Source: Kribbella albertanoniae (lineage in GTDB: Bacteria; Actinomycetota; Actinomycetes; Propionibacteriales; Kribbellaceae). Taken from it: a DNA stretch of 64,000 nt. Positions 14,866 through 23,463 of the stretch are shown one piece after another. The translations under genes were made by a program, and so were the position numbers. The notes beneath the pieces were generated by a model. The model was not told the origin of the DNA. It saw nothing but the letters and a program-made list of their open reading frames with translations, and made no database searches. The stretch is from positions 1-64,000 of the forward strand of contig NZ_SMKA01000011.1 in the NCBI RefSeq assembly GCF_004348455.1. The letters are read 5' to 3'. Numbering within the stretch: position 1 is the stretch's first letter; each line of letters begins with the position of its first letter.

Positions 14866-16548
14866 TCAGCGGGCGCGCTGCACGCGCCCCTCGTCCCAGA
14901 CTGGTTCGTTGGACTCGTAGACGGTGCCGTCGGCGCCGAAGACGAGGTGGCGGTCGAAGCCGCGGGCGAACCAGCGGTCGTGGGTGACGGCGAGGACCGT
15001 GCCGTCGAAGGAGTCCAGGCCTTCTTCGAGCGCCTCGGCGGACTCGACGTCCAGGTTGTCGGTGGGCTCGTCGAGCAGCAGCAGGGTGGCACCGGACAGC
15101 TCCAGCAGCAGGATCTGGAAACGCGCCTGCTGACCACCGGAGAGGCTGTCGAAGGTTTGCTCGGCGGCGTGGGCCAGCTCGTAGCGGTCGAGCTTGCGCG
15201 AGGCCAGCTCCCGCCCCATGCCGTCACGGTGCTCGTCACCGCGGTGCAGGATCTCCAGCAACGTCTTGCCGACCAACTCCGGGTGCTCGTGGGTCTGGGC
15301 GAACCAGCCCGGCCGCACGCGCGCACCGAGCTTCACGACTCCGCTGTGAGCGACCGGTGCTATCGGAACCTCACCGATCGGCTGGTGCTCGATGTCCGGG
15401 TCGGTACCGCCATTGGCGAGCAGCCGGAGGAAGTGCGACTTCCCGGACCCGTTGGAACCCAGTACGGCGACTCGTTCGCCGTACCAGACCTCCAGATCGA
15501 AGGGCTTCATCAGGCCGGTCAGCTCCAGCCCGGTGGCCACCACTGCCCGTTTGCCGGTGCGGCCGCCGGTCAGCCGCATGCTGACCTTCTGCTCACGCGG
15601 CAGCTCCTGTGGCGGGCCAACCTCCTCGAACTTGCGCAGCCGGGTCTGTGCGGCCTTGTAGCGCGAGGCGAGGCCGTCGTTGTAGGCCGCCTTGACCTTG
15701 TACATCTGCACCAGAGCCTTGAGCTTCGCGTGCTCCTCGTCCCAGCGCCGGCGCAGCTCCTCGAACCGCTCGAAGCGGTGCTGCCGGGCCTCGTGGTACG
15801 TGCGGAAGCCACCGCCGTGCGTCCACGCGGTGTTGCCGGCCGCACCGAGCTCGACAGTGATGATCCGGGTCGCAGTGTTGGCCAGCAGCTCACGGTCGTG
15901 GCTGATGTACAGCACCGTCTTGTCGCTGGTGCGCAGTTGCTCTTCAAGCCACCGCTTCGCCGGTACGTCGAGGTAGTTGTCCGGCTCGTCCAGCATCAGC
16001 ACCTGGTCCGGCCCGCGCAGTAGGGCCTCGAGCACCAGGCGCTTCTGCTCACCACCGGACAGCGTCTTCACCTCACGCCAGCGGCAGTTCTCGAACGGCA
16101 CGCCGAGCGCAGACATCGTGCAGACGTCCCAGAGCACCTCTGCGTCGTACCCGCCGACCTCGCCCCAGTCGGAGATCGCCTGCGCGTACTTGAGCTGGCT
16201 CTTCTCGCTCTCGTCTTCCATCATCACCAGCTCGGCCTTCTCCAGCGTCTCGGCCGCCTGCTGGATCGCCTCCGGCGCTACACCGAGCAGGAGATCCCGC
16301 ACGGTCGACGAGTCGCGGACCGAGCCGACGAACTGGCGCATCACTCCGAGACCCCCGGAGCGCGCGACACTGCCGCTGTGCGCCTTCAGGTCGCCCGCGA
16401 TGATCTTGGTCAGCGTGGTCTTGCCCGAACCGTTCGCCCCGACCAGTGCGACCTTCGCACCGTCCCCCACCCGGAACGTGACGTCGTCCAGCAGCACCCG
16501 CCCGTCCGGTAGCTCGAACCCGATACCGGCGACCTCTACGTGACCCAT
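14866..16548 (-). CDS. ABC-F family ATPase
   Basis: The 560-residue protein has two ABC domains in one chain and no membrane segment, the ABC-F plan of ribosome-associated translation factors and antibiotic-resistance proteins. Domain 1: Walker A GANGSGKT (37-44), signature LSGGE (163-167), Walker B LMLDEPDN (184-191). The linker (about 245-320) is a charged helical hairpin (RFEELRRRWDEEHAKLK). Domain 2: Walker A GSNGSGKS (364-371), LSGGQ (469-473), LLLDEP (490-495). Both Walker B glutamates are present. Domain 1 has DEPDNYLD where many members have DEPTNHLD. Whether it is a housekeeping factor or gives drug resistance cannot be told; the gene is not next to an antibiotic cluster. Confidence 0.9.
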   Translation of the reverse strand: MGHVEVAGIGFELPDGRVLLDDVTFRVGDGAKVALVGANGSGKTTLTKIIAGDLKAHSGSVARSGGLGVMRQFVGSVRDSSTVRDLLLGVAPEAIQQAAETLEKAELVMMEDESEKSQLKYAQAISDWGEVGGYDAEVLWDVCTMSALGVPFENCRWREVKTLSGGEQKRLVLEALLRGPDQVLMLDEPDNYLDVPAKRWLEEQLRTSDKTVLYISHDRELLANTATRIITVELGAAGNTAWTHGGGFRTYHEARQHRFERFEELRRRWDEEHAKLKALVQMYKVKAAYNDGLASRYKAAQTRLRKFEEVGPPQELPREQKVSMRLTGGRTGKRAVVATGLELTGLMKPFDLEVWYGERVAVLGSNGSGKSHFLRLLANGGTDPDIEHQPIGEVPIAPVAHSGVVKLGARVRPGWFAQTHEHPELVGKTLLEILHRGDEHRDGMGRELASRKLDRYELAHAAEQTFDSLSGGQQARFQILLLELSGATLLLLDEPTDNLDVESAEALEEGLDSFDGTVLAVTHDRWFARGFDRHLVFGADGTVYESNEPVWDEGRVQRAR

Positions 16549-16596
16549 TCCCCCAGTCTGACCGGCGGACCCGTCAGCAGGCGAACGGATATCGCA

Positions 16597-17373
16597 TCAC
16601 CAGCCCGTCAGGGCATCCAGGTAGGTGCTGCCGGCCGGCCGGACCGGACCGGTCATGAACAGCTTCAGCGGCGCCGCGAACAGACCGTAGGTGTGTGAGC
16701 CGGTGAAGAAGCCCGGAGTGTTGCAGCCGGTGTACTCCACCCAGATCTCCCGGATCCCGGCCGCTGTGGTGAACCGCAGCACGATCGCCTCACTTGGCTG
16801 AGCGGTCTGTGGCGCGCACTTGAACACGGGCAGCTGCGAGTTCATCTCGGGCAGCGGCTTGATCGCATCGACCACCTGCTGTGCGATCGCCGGACTGTAC
16901 GTCTGCTGCCCGAGCAGTGCACCGCGCTTGAGGTCGTAGCGGCACGCCAGCAGCCCCGACACCGGCGTACTGACGTCAAGACCGGTCCCAGCCGGTACGG
17001 CGTTCGTCGCCGGCGCCTTGAGGATCGGATGAGCCGCCGGGCACCCCGTGTCCTGCGGCGCAATCGGCTGACTGGAAACGCCCTCCGGGGTGCGCTGTAC
17101 GCCGCTGTCGGACGTTGCGCCCTTGCTGTCGCCCGCACTGCCCGCCGTCTCGGAGTTCATCGACGACGAGCCGGTCAGGTTCCACGCGCCACCGATCGCC
17201 ACGACGACCAGCACCGCCGCTGCGGTCGACATCACTGCCTGTCGACGCCGCCGAACGCGCCCACGCGCAACCGCCGCCATCCGGCTGCCTGACACCTCTG
17301 TGGCATCAGCACGGTTCTGAAAGGCCGAGGCGAACTTGGGGCCGAGCTCCTGCTCAGGGTCGTGCTCAGGCAT
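16597..17373 (-). CDS. Putative membrane-bound partner of the ECF sigma factor
   Basis: The 258-residue protein has a cytoplasmic N-terminus of about 46 residues with a basic patch (RGRVRRRRQ), one membrane helix (about 47-66) and an extracytoplasmic domain with four cysteines that could form disulfides (DTGCPAAH, LLACRYD, VFKCAPQ, YTGCNTP). The N-terminal part is too short for a standard zinc anti-sigma domain and has no HxxxCxxC. Its start overlaps the end of the sigma gene by 8 nt, so they are translationally coupled, the usual layout of a sigma factor with a membrane regulator. An anti-sigma or sensory role is inferred from context only. Confidence 0.7.
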   Translation of the reverse strand: MPEHDPEQELGPKFASAFQNRADATEVSGSRMAAVARGRVRRRRQAVMSTAAAVLVVVAIGGAWNLTGSSSMNSETAGSAGDSKGATSDSGVQRTPEGVSSQPIAPQDTGCPAAHPILKAPATNAVPAGTGLDVSTPVSGLLACRYDLKRGALLGQQTYSPAIAQQVVDAIKPLPEMNSQLPVFKCAPQTAQPSEAIVLRFTTAAGIREIWVEYTGCNTPGFFTGSHTYGLFAAPLKLFMTGPVRPAGSTYLDALTGW

Positions 17374-17899
17374 CCTCGGCTCCTTCCTTGCTCAGCGTGG
17401 TCTTCAGTGCGGCCAGTGCGCGGTGCACGTGCGATCTGGCCGTGGCCTCCGCACAGTGCAGCAGCACACCGATCTCGGCGTAGGAAAGCTCTTCGTAGAA
17501 GCGCAGTACGACAGCTGCGCGTTGTTTGTCCGGCAGCGTCGCGCACAGCGCCCAGACTTCCTCGGACTCGGCCCTGGCCGCCGCACCGTCCGGTGCGGCA
17601 GGCGCACTACGGACCGGGTCCTCAACAGGTGCCTCGCGGCGGCGGAAGCGCCGCCACCAGGAGATGTGCGCGTTCACCACCATCCGCTTCACGTAGGCCT
17701 CCGGGTCGTCGGCCCGGCTGACCCGTGCCCAGCGGGCACAGGCGGTCGTCAGGGCGTCCTGGACGGCGTCCTCGGCCAGCGTGCGGTCCCCGGTGAGCAC
17801 ATAGGCGAACCGCATCAGTGCGTCAGCCTTCTGACCGACCCACTGCTCGAACTCGATCGACTCCGATCGCGCCTCCGCTGCCGCCAAGGCTGCCTCCAT
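17366..17899 (-). CDS. SigE-family ECF RNA polymerase sigma factor
   Basis: The 177-residue protein has sigma region 2 (FEQWVGQKADALMRFAYVLTG, then AEDAVQDALTTACARW) and region 4 (LPDKQRAAVVLRFYEELSYAEIGVLL, then ATARSHVHRALAAL), and lacks regions 1 and 3. It fits the short SigE group common in Streptomyces and relatives. I chose the ATG at 17899, 5 nt after the methyltransferase stop; a TTG four codons later has a better-spaced GGAGG. The frame is open upstream but overlaps the methyltransferase gene. The membrane partner gene overlaps its 3' end. Confidence 0.88.
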   Translation of the reverse strand: MEAALAAAEARSESIEFEQWVGQKADALMRFAYVLTGDRTLAEDAVQDALTTACARWARVSRADDPEAYVKRMVVNAHISWWRRFRRREAPVEDPVRSAPAAPDGAAARAESEEVWALCATLPDKQRAAVVLRFYEELSYAEIGVLLHCAEATARSHVHRALAALKTTLSKEGAEDA

Positions 17900-17904
17900 A
17901 ACCC

Positions 17905-18516
17905 TCAGGACGGCGCCGGACCCGCGTTCGTTGCACGCAGTACCCGGAACCCCTTGGCGCTGCCGACGCGCTCGCAGGGATAGCCCTGCTCGGTCATCCA
18001 GCGCTGCAGCGAGTCGCCACCGAGGTTCTTGCCGACCACGAACCATGCCACGCCGTCGGGCGCAAGGCGAGCAAGCCAACGCAACAACATCTTGTGCAGC
18101 TCGGGCTTGCCGATGTGGATCGCCGGATTCGACCAGATCTGGTCGAAGAGCAGGTCCGCCGGTACGTCGTCGGGCAGTGCGGTGTGCACGCGGTCCGCGA
18201 CCCCGGCCGCCTTGGCGTTCTCAGCGGTCAGCTCCAGCGCCCGGTTGTTCACATCGACCGCCCACACCTCAGCACTCGACTCGACCGCCAGTGCGCAGGC
18301 AATCGGCCCGTAGCCCGTCCCCAGGTCGAGGAACGTCCCCGAGCCCGTCGGGGCGGCCACCTCACGCAGCAGAACCGCCGTACCGATGTCGAGGCGGTCT
18401 CTGGAGAACACTCCGGTCGCCGTGGTGAACGTGTAGTCCCGTCCCCAGATCCTGCCCTCGACAGTACGGCGTACGTCCGGCGAACCGGGCTCTGCCGAGA
18501 AGTAGTGGTCAGCCAC
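17905..18516 (-). CDS. RsmC-like SAM-dependent methyltransferase
   Basis: The 203-residue class I methyltransferase has the SAM loop [10 protein letters not shown], the acidic ribose contact [11 protein letters not shown] and a catalytic-type motif SNPAIHIGK, where RsmC and RsmD families have NPP(F/I)H. It resembles the single-domain relatives of RsmC, which methylate guanines of 16S rRNA, but the Pro-to-Ala change in the motif leaves the target open. Its 5' end overlaps truA by 8 nt and its 3' end is 5 nt from the sigma factor, so truA, this gene, the sigma factor and its partner form one transcription unit. Confidence 0.8.
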   Translation of the reverse strand: MADHYFSAEPGSPDVRRTVEGRIWGRDYTFTTATGVFSRDRLDIGTAVLLREVAAPTGSGTFLDLGTGYGPIACALAVESSAEVWAVDVNNRALELTAENAKAAGVADRVHTALPDDVPADLLFDQIWSNPAIHIGKPELHKMLLRWLARLAPDGVAWFVVGKNLGGDSLQRWMTEQGYPCERVGSAKGFRVLRATNAGPAPS

Positions 18517-19321
18517 GCTGGTGTACCTCTCCCCTGACCTGCCGGGCCTCCAGGGCCCGCGCAGCCAGCTCGTTGTCTGCCGGATACCGCACTTCTTCCA
18601 GTGTGAGCCCGTGCGCAGGCACTACCGCCACCGCGGAGTCCCGCACCTTGCCGGCCAGCACTCCGGCCGGCCAGTCCACCTCTCGACGCCCGTCACCCAC
18701 CGGGATCATCGAACCCACCAGCGCCCGCACCATCGAGTGACAGAAGGCATCTGCGACCACAGTGCCCTCTAACAGCCCGGGTCCCGTGCGCTGCCACGAG
18801 AAGTCCAGCAGAGCTCGCACTGTGCTGGCGCCCTCCCGCTTCTTGCAGAACGCCGCGAAGTCGTGCTCGCCCAGCAGCTGACCTGCCGCCGCGTTCATCC
18901 GATCCACGTCCAGCGAGCGAGTTACCCGCAGTACATGCCCTCGCGTCAGCGGATCCCAGCCGGCCTGCTCATCGCACAGCCGGTACACATACCGGCGGGC
19001 AAGCGCAGAGAACCGCGCGTCAAAGCCCTCTGGAGCCGCCGTCACGGCCTTGACGACTACATCCGCAGGCAGGACGCCGTTGAGCGCCCTCAAGAGCCTG
19101 AACGGCTCCACAGCGCCTTCATGATCGAAGTGTGTCACCTGACCACGAGCGTGTACGCCGGTATCCGTGCGGCCGGCGCAGGTCACGGCCAGCCGCTCGG
19201 GCAACCGCAGAACCGTCTGCAGCGCGTCCTCGAGCGATCCCTGCACGGTCCGGAGACCATCCTGACGAGCCCAGCCATGAAAGGCCGTCCCGTCGTAACT
19301 GAGGTCAATCCGCCAACGCAC
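18509..19321 (-). CDS. truA: tRNA pseudouridine synthase A
   Basis: TruA converts uridines 38-40 of the tRNA anticodon stem-loop to pseudouridine. The 270-residue protein has the N-terminal [13 protein letters not shown] and the catalytic motif [11 protein letters not shown] with the nucleophilic Asp53. Later motifs are [24 protein letters not shown] and [13 protein letters not shown]. It follows rplQ, as is usual in bacteria, but a terminator lies between them. It overlaps the methyltransferase gene by 8 nt. Confidence 0.95.
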   Translation of the reverse strand: MRWRIDLSYDGTAFHGWARQDGLRTVQGSLEDALQTVLRLPERLAVTCAGRTDTGVHARGQVTHFDHEGAVEPFRLLRALNGVLPADVVVKAVTAAPEGFDARFSALARRYVYRLCDEQAGWDPLTRGHVLRVTRSLDVDRMNAAAGQLLGEHDFAAFCKKREGASTVRALLDFSWQRTGPGLLEGTVVADAFCHSMVRALVGSMIPVGDGRREVDWPAGVLAGKVRDSAVAVVPAHGLTLEEVRYPADNELAARALEARQVRGEVHQRG

Positions 19322-19338
19322 ACGCCAATCTAACGCAA

Positions 19339-19372
19339 CAGCGCCCCCACACCGTGAGGTGCGGGGGCGCTG
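19339..19372 (-). terminator. Terminator after rplQ
   Basis: The arms 19339-19353 and 19358-19372 form a GC-rich stem with 14 of 15 positions paired and a GTGA loop. It sits between the rplQ stop and the truA start and should end or attenuate the infA-to-rplQ transcript, leaving truA to read-through or its own promoter. Confidence 0.75.
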
Positions 19373-19387
19373 CCGTGATGCTGAGAC

Positions 19388-20071
19388 TTACTTGTCGTCC
19401 TCGGTCTCGCCGGCCTTGGCGAAGCCCGCGGCGACGGCGTCTTCCTCGGTCTTGAACCAGACCTCGGCGACCGTCTGGGCGTACCACGGGGACTCGGTGG
19501 TGTGGTACTTCATCGAGTTCTCGTTGCCCTTGATGGTGAAGCCCTCCGGCGCCGAGTCGTCGGCCAGCGGTGCGGCCGAGTTCTCGAACTTGCCGGCCAC
19601 AACGTCCTGGACCTTCTCGTCCTTGACCTCGTCGGCGACCTTGTCCTCGACCTTCGGCTCGGCCTTCTTGGCCGGCGCCTTCTTGGCGGTCTTCTTCGCC
19701 TTCGGCGAGTCCGACAGCGCCTCGACGAGCTCGATCTTCACCATCGGCGCGTTGTCACCCTTGCGCGGGCCGAGCTTGATGATGCGGGTGTAACCACCCG
19801 GACGGTCGGCGTACCGCTCGCCGATCTCGGTGAAGAGCACGTGCACAACGCTCTTGTCCCGGATCCGCTTCATCACCTGGCGGCGGGAGTTCAGGTCACC
19901 ACGCTTCGCCTTGGTGATCATCGACTCGGCCAGCGGCTGCAGGCGCTTGGCCTTGGCCGCGGTGGTGGTGATGGCGCCGTGCTCGAACAGCGACGTCGCG
20001 AGGTTGCTGAGGATCAGCTTCTCGTGCGCCGGGCTGCCGCCCAGCCGGGCACCCTTGGTGGGGGTAGGCAT
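19388..20071 (-). CDS. rplQ: 50S ribosomal protein L17 with extra C-terminal domain
   Basis: Residues 1-120 are a normal bacterial L17 ([39 protein letters not shown]), which sits near the peptide exit. Residues 121-177 are a flexible Lys/Ala/Glu-rich linker ([15 protein letters not shown]). Residues 178-219 form a second small domain ([19 protein letters not shown], then [17 protein letters not shown]) that resembles the GN-x-x-S-x-x-YH, Y-x-x-T, F-x-x-E-x-x-A-x-x-AGF pattern found after some nucleases and channel proteins (the so-called sunset domain). At 227 residues the protein is almost twice the E. coli length. It is the last gene of the rpsM-type alpha operon. Confidence 0.95.
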   Translation of the reverse strand: MPTPTKGARLGGSPAHEKLILSNLATSLFEHGAITTTAAKAKRLQPLAESMITKAKRGDLNSRRQVMKRIRDKSVVHVLFTEIGERYADRPGGYTRIIKLGPRKGDNAPMVKIELVEALSDSPKAKKTAKKAPAKKAEPKVEDKVADEVKDEKVQDVVAGKFENSAAPLADDSAPEGFTIKGNENSMKYHTTESPWYAQTVAEVWFKTEEDAVAAGFAKAGETEDDK

Positions 20072-20131
20072 CTCTTACTCCAGAAGGATTCAGGCCCCGA
20101 AAACAGAGCCCGGGGTGGGTTTCAGAACAGC

Positions 20132-21157
20132 TCAGTACTGCTCGGTCTCGGCGAAGCTCTCGTCGTCGTCCTCGGACTCCGTGCCGTAGGCCTCGGCGGC
20201 CGCACGCAGGTCGAAGCCGGGAGGCGAGTCCTTCAGCGACAGGCCCATCTCGGCCAGCTTCAGCTTGACCTCGTCGATCGACTTGGAGCCGAAGTTGCGG
20301 ATGTCCAGCAGGTCCTGCTCGCTGCGCGAGATCAGTTCACCCACGGTGTGGATGCCCTCACGCTTGAGGCAGTTGTACGACCGGACGGTGAGCTGCAGGT
20401 CCTCGACCGGCAGGGCCAGGTCGGCGGCCATCTGCTCGTCCACCGGCGACGGGCCGATGTCGATACCCTCGGCCTCGACGTTCAGCTCGCGGGCCAGACC
20501 GAACAGCTCGACCAGCGTCTTACCGGCCGACGCGACGGCGTCGCGGGGCAGCATCGACGGCTTGGTCTCGACGTCGACCACCAGCCGGTCGAAGTCGGTG
20601 CGCTGCTCGACCCGGGTCGCCTCGACCTTGTAGGTGACCTTGAGGACCGGGGAGTAGATCGAGTCGACCGGCATCCGGCCGATCTCGGCGTCCGCGGACT
20701 TGTTCTGGATCGCGGACACGTAACCGCGGCCACGCTCCACGACCAGCTCCATCTCGAGCCGGCCCTTCTCGTTCAGGGTGGCGATCTTCAGGTCCGGGTT
20801 GTGCACCTCGACACCGGCCGGCGGCGCGATGTCCGCGGCGGTGACGTCACCGGGGCCCTGCTTGCGCAGGTACATGGTGACCGGCTCGTCGTGCTCGGAG
20901 GAGACGACCAGGTCCTTCAGGTTCAGGATCAGCTGGGTGGCGTCCTCCTTCACCCCGGCAACGGTCGAGAACTCGTGCAGGACACCGTCGACCTTGATGC
21001 TGGTGACGGCGGCGCCGGGGATCGAGGACAGCAGGGTCCGGCGGATCGAGTTACCGAGGGTGTAGCCGAAACCCGGCTCCAACGGCTCGATGACGAACCG
21101 CGAACGGTGCTCGTCGACGACCTCTTCGGTCAGGGTGGGACGCTGTGCGATAAGCAA
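20132..21157 (-). CDS. rpoA: RNA polymerase alpha subunit
   Basis: The 341-residue alpha subunit nucleates RNA polymerase assembly through its N-terminal domain (about 1-230: [29 protein letters not shown]) and contacts promoter DNA and activators through the C-terminal domain (about 255-320: [32 protein letters not shown]). The acidic tail [16 protein letters not shown] is usual for actinobacteria. It lies between rpsD and rplQ in the alpha operon. Confidence 0.98.
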   Translation of the reverse strand: MLIAQRPTLTEEVVDEHRSRFVIEPLEPGFGYTLGNSIRRTLLSSIPGAAVTSIKVDGVLHEFSTVAGVKEDATQLILNLKDLVVSSEHDEPVTMYLRKQGPGDVTAADIAPPAGVEVHNPDLKIATLNEKGRLEMELVVERGRGYVSAIQNKSADAEIGRMPVDSIYSPVLKVTYKVEATRVEQRTDFDRLVVDVETKPSMLPRDAVASAGKTLVELFGLARELNVEAEGIDIGPSPVDEQMAADLALPVEDLQLTVRSYNCLKREGIHTVGELISRSEQDLLDIRNFGSKSIDEVKLKLAEMGLSLKDSPPGFDLRAAAEAYGTESEDDDESFAETEQY

Positions 21158-21258
21158 CTTCTTGTTCCTTCACTGGTTCGCGACGACCACTATTTGAGGC
21201 CGCGAGGACTGAAGAACACCGATCCGGCCGGCGGCCTGGGCCACCGGCCGGAACCGGA

Positions 21259-21867
21259 TCAGTTCTTCGAGTAGAGCTCGACGATCAGGTGCTCGGAGAC
21301 CTGGGTGTCGATCTGCTGCCGGGTCGGCAGCTGGTGGACGAGGATGCGCAGACGCTCCGGCATCACCTCGAGCCAGGCCGGAACCACACGCTCGGCGTGC
21401 GTCTCCCGGGCGATGATGAACGGCGTCGTCTCGACGGACTTGGCCTTGACATCGATGATGTCGTGGGCCGAGACGCGGTACGACGGGATGTTCACCTTGA
21501 TGCCGTTCACGGTGAAGTGCCCGTGGGTCACGAGCTGACGGGCCTGCCGACGCGTCCGGGCCAGGCCCGAGCGGTAGACCACGTTGTCGAGACGGGACTC
21601 CAGGATGATCAGCAGGTTGTCACCGGTCTTGCCGGAGCGCCGCGAGGCCTCCTCGTAGTACCGGCGGAACTGCTTCTCCAGCACGCCGTACGAGAAGCGG
21701 GCCTTCTGCTTCTCGCGCAGCTGGAGCAGGTACTCGCTCTCCTTCGGACGGCCGCGGCCGTGCATACCCGGGGGGTACGGACGACGCTCGAACGCCTTGT
21801 CGCCACCGACGAGGTCGACCCCGAGACGGCGCGACTTCTTGGTCATGGGTCCGGTGTAACGGGCCAT
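21259..21867 (-). CDS. rpsD: 30S ribosomal protein S4 (uS4)
   Basis: The 202-residue primary 16S-binding protein begins MARYTGPMTKKSRRLGVDL, without the four zinc cysteines, so it is the C-minus form. The S4 RNA-binding domain is around residues 90-155 (RLDNVVYRSGLARTRRQARQLVTHGHFTVNG). S4 represses its own operon in E. coli; whether that holds here is not visible. A 100-nt gap separates it from rpoA. Confidence 0.97.
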   Translation of the reverse strand: MARYTGPMTKKSRRLGVDLVGGDKAFERRPYPPGMHGRGRPKESEYLLQLREKQKARFSYGVLEKQFRRYYEEASRRSGKTGDNLLIILESRLDNVVYRSGLARTRRQARQLVTHGHFTVNGIKVNIPSYRVSAHDIIDVKAKSVETTPFIIARETHAERVVPAWLEVMPERLRILVHQLPTRQQIDTQVSEHLIVELYSKN

Positions 21868-21892
21868 TGTTAGTTACCTGCCTCTCTCTGGG

Positions 21893-22300
21893 TCAGACCC
21901 GGCGCCGCTTGGGAGGGCGGCAGCCGTTGTGTGCGGTCGGGGTGACGTCCTGGATGGTGCCGACCTCGAGGCCGACGGCACCCAGCGAACGGATCGCGGT
22001 CTCACGGCCGGAGCCGGGACCCTTCACGAACACGTCGATCTTGCGCATGCCGTGCTCCATCGCGCGGCGTCCGGCGGCCTCGGCGGCCATCTGCGCGGCG
22101 AACGGGGTGGACTTGCGCGAACCCTTGAAGCCGACGGTGCCCGCGGAAGCCCACGAGATGACCGCGCCGGTCGGGTCGGTGATCGTCACGATCGTGTTGT
22201 TGAACGTGCTCTTGATGTGCGCGTGGCCGGCGGCCACGTTCTTCTTCTCCTTGCGGCGCACCTTCTTGGCGCCGGCCGCAGTGCGGCTCTTGGGAGGCAT
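21893..22300 (-). CDS. rpsK: 30S ribosomal protein S11 (uS11)
   Basis: The 135-residue platform protein has the expected [53 protein letters not shown] and the C-terminal [18 protein letters not shown]. It lies between rpsM and rpsD, as in the usual alpha operon, with short gaps that suggest one transcript. Confidence 0.98.
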   Translation of the reverse strand: MPPKSRTAAGAKKVRRKEKKNVAAGHAHIKSTFNNTIVTITDPTGAVISWASAGTVGFKGSRKSTPFAAQMAAEAAGRRAMEHGMRKIDVFVKGPGSGRETAIRSLGAVGLEVGTIQDVTPTAHNGCRPPKRRRV

Positions 22301-22353
22301 AAGTCAGTTACTCCTGGACTGAATCGGCAGCAATGGGTCGAGGGTCATCCGGG

Positions 22354-22725
22354 TCACTTCTTCTTCTTGCCGGCGATTGCCTTCTTGCGACCCTTACGGG
22401 TGCGGGCGTTCGTCTTGGTGCGCTGACCGCGCACCGGCAGACCGCTGCGGTGCCGGCGGCCCTGGTACGACCCGATCTCGATCTTGCGGCGGATGTCCGC
22501 GGTCACCTCACGGCGGAGGTCACCTTCGATCTGGTAGTTGCCTTCGATCCAGTCGCGAAGCTTGACCAGCTCCTCGTCGCCCAGCTCGTGGACGCGCTTG
22601 TCACCGGAGATCCCGGTGGCTTCGAGCGTCTTGAGGGCGCGGGTGCGGCCTACTCCGAAGATGTAGGTGAGTGCGACCTCGATGCGCTTGTCGCGCGGCA
22701 GGTCGACTCCTACAAGGCGTGCCAT
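22354..22725 (-). CDS. rpsM: 30S ribosomal protein S13 (uS13)
   Basis: The 123-residue head protein contacts S19 and the P-site tRNA. It has [30 protein letters not shown] at its start, the H2TH region and the basic tail [24 protein letters not shown]. The 187-nt gap to rpmJ holds a possible leader hairpin (CCCCGG paired with CCGGGG) but no gene. Confidence 0.97.
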   Translation of the reverse strand: MARLVGVDLPRDKRIEVALTYIFGVGRTRALKTLEATGISGDKRVHELGDEELVKLRDWIEGNYQIEGDLRREVTADIRRKIEIGSYQGRRHRSGLPVRGQRTKTNARTRKGRKKAIAGKKKK

Positions 22726-22912
22726 GTGGCGGTAGTCCTTTCGTCGGCAGAGGTGTGGTGGCGCGCCGCGTCCTTGCCCGCCTCGGTGACGGTCGTGCTC
22801 ACCGGCAAGGCCCCGGCCTCTGTTCCGGGGGCAGCGTCCAGCGTGTTACCGGTGCTGGACGAGCGTGCGCGCTGTGGTGCGAAAGTGCCGTGCCCTGCTG
22901 AGAAAGAGCTGG

Positions 22913-23026
22913 TCAGCCCTGCCGCTGCTTGTGCCGCGGGTTCTCGCAGATCACCATGACCCGGCCGTGACGGCGGATCACCTTGCACTTGTCGCAGATC
23001 TTCTTGACGCTCGGATTGACCTTCAT
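22913..23026 (-). CDS. rpmJ: 50S ribosomal protein L36 (bL36), zinc form
   Basis: This 37-residue gene reads [15 protein letters not shown] at its start and NPRHKQRQG at its end. The zinc ligands Cys11, Cys14, Cys27 and His32 are all present, so it is the zinc-containing C-plus paralogue; a zinc-free copy may exist elsewhere. It stands 35 nt after infA and before rpsM, its usual place. Confidence 0.95.
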   Translation of the reverse strand: MKVNPSVKKICDKCKVIRRHGRVMVICENPRHKQRQG

Positions 23027-23061
23027 CGAGCTTCTTTCTTCGACAGGTGTTGGTGGTCGTG

Positions 23062-23283
23062 TTACTTGTACCGATAGACGATGCGGCCTCTGGTGAGGTC
23101 GTACGGCGACAGCTCCACAACGACCCGGTCCTCGGGGAGGATCCGGATGTAGTGCTGTCTCATCTTGCCGCTGATGTGCGCGAGCACCTTGTGCCCATTG
23201 GACAGTTCAACACGGAACATCGCGTTCGGCAGGGCCTCGACGATGGTGCCCTCGAGTTCGATAACTCCCTCTTTTTTGGGCAT
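23062..23283 (-). CDS. infA: Translation initiation factor IF-1
   Basis: The 73-residue OB-fold protein ([23 protein letters not shown] would exceed nothing unusual) blocks the A site during initiation. Diagnostic segments are [20 protein letters not shown] and the final [12 protein letters not shown]. It is the first gene of the infA-rpmJ-rpsM-rpsK-rpsD-rpoA-rplQ unit, preceded by a leader of about 50 nt with a GGCTC-GAAAA-GAGCC hairpin (23316-23330). Confidence 0.97.
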   Translation of the reverse strand: MPKKEGVIELEGTIVEALPNAMFRVELSNGHKVLAHISGKMRQHYIRILPEDRVVVELSPYDLTRGRIVYRYK

Positions 23284-23338
23284 GTCCTCGCACTTCTGTA
23301 GACGTGACTGACTATGGCTCGAAAAGAGCCAACAACCG

Positions 23339-23369
23339 AGTGTACGTCAGTACCACACCCGAAACCCAA
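23339..23369 (-). promoter_or_regulatory. Possible infA operon promoter
   Basis: On the minus strand TTGGGT (23369-23364) and TACACT (23344-23339) are 19 nt apart. The -10 is good; the spacing is long, so this is a weak or activated promoter at best. Confidence 0.4.
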
Positions 23370-23383
23370 TCGGGCCTCCTGAA

Positions 23384-23428
23384 GGGTACTTACCCATCGG
23401 GAAGTACCCAACTATTTAGTGGGTACTT
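23384..23428. promoter_or_regulatory. Triple GGGTACTT operator upstream of the imine-reductase-like gene
   Basis: Three half-sites alternate in direction: GGGTACTT (23384-23391), AAGTACCC (23402-23409) and GGGTACTT (23421-23428). The second and third also frame an ACTA-TT-TAGT core. The block ends 35 nt before the ATG at 23464, where a promoter would be expected, so it is probably a repressor operator. The sequence resembles GTAC-containing sites of HxlR/YodB-type regulators, but no such regulator gene is next to it. Confidence 0.65.
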
Positions 23429-23463
23429 GTCCGCTCCACAGCCCTGCCAGCAGGGTTGCAGCC

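Noticed and set aside
22726-22912. Possible small gene between rpsM and rpmJ
   Set aside because: No start with a binding site and coding bias; only a weak leader hairpin is visible.
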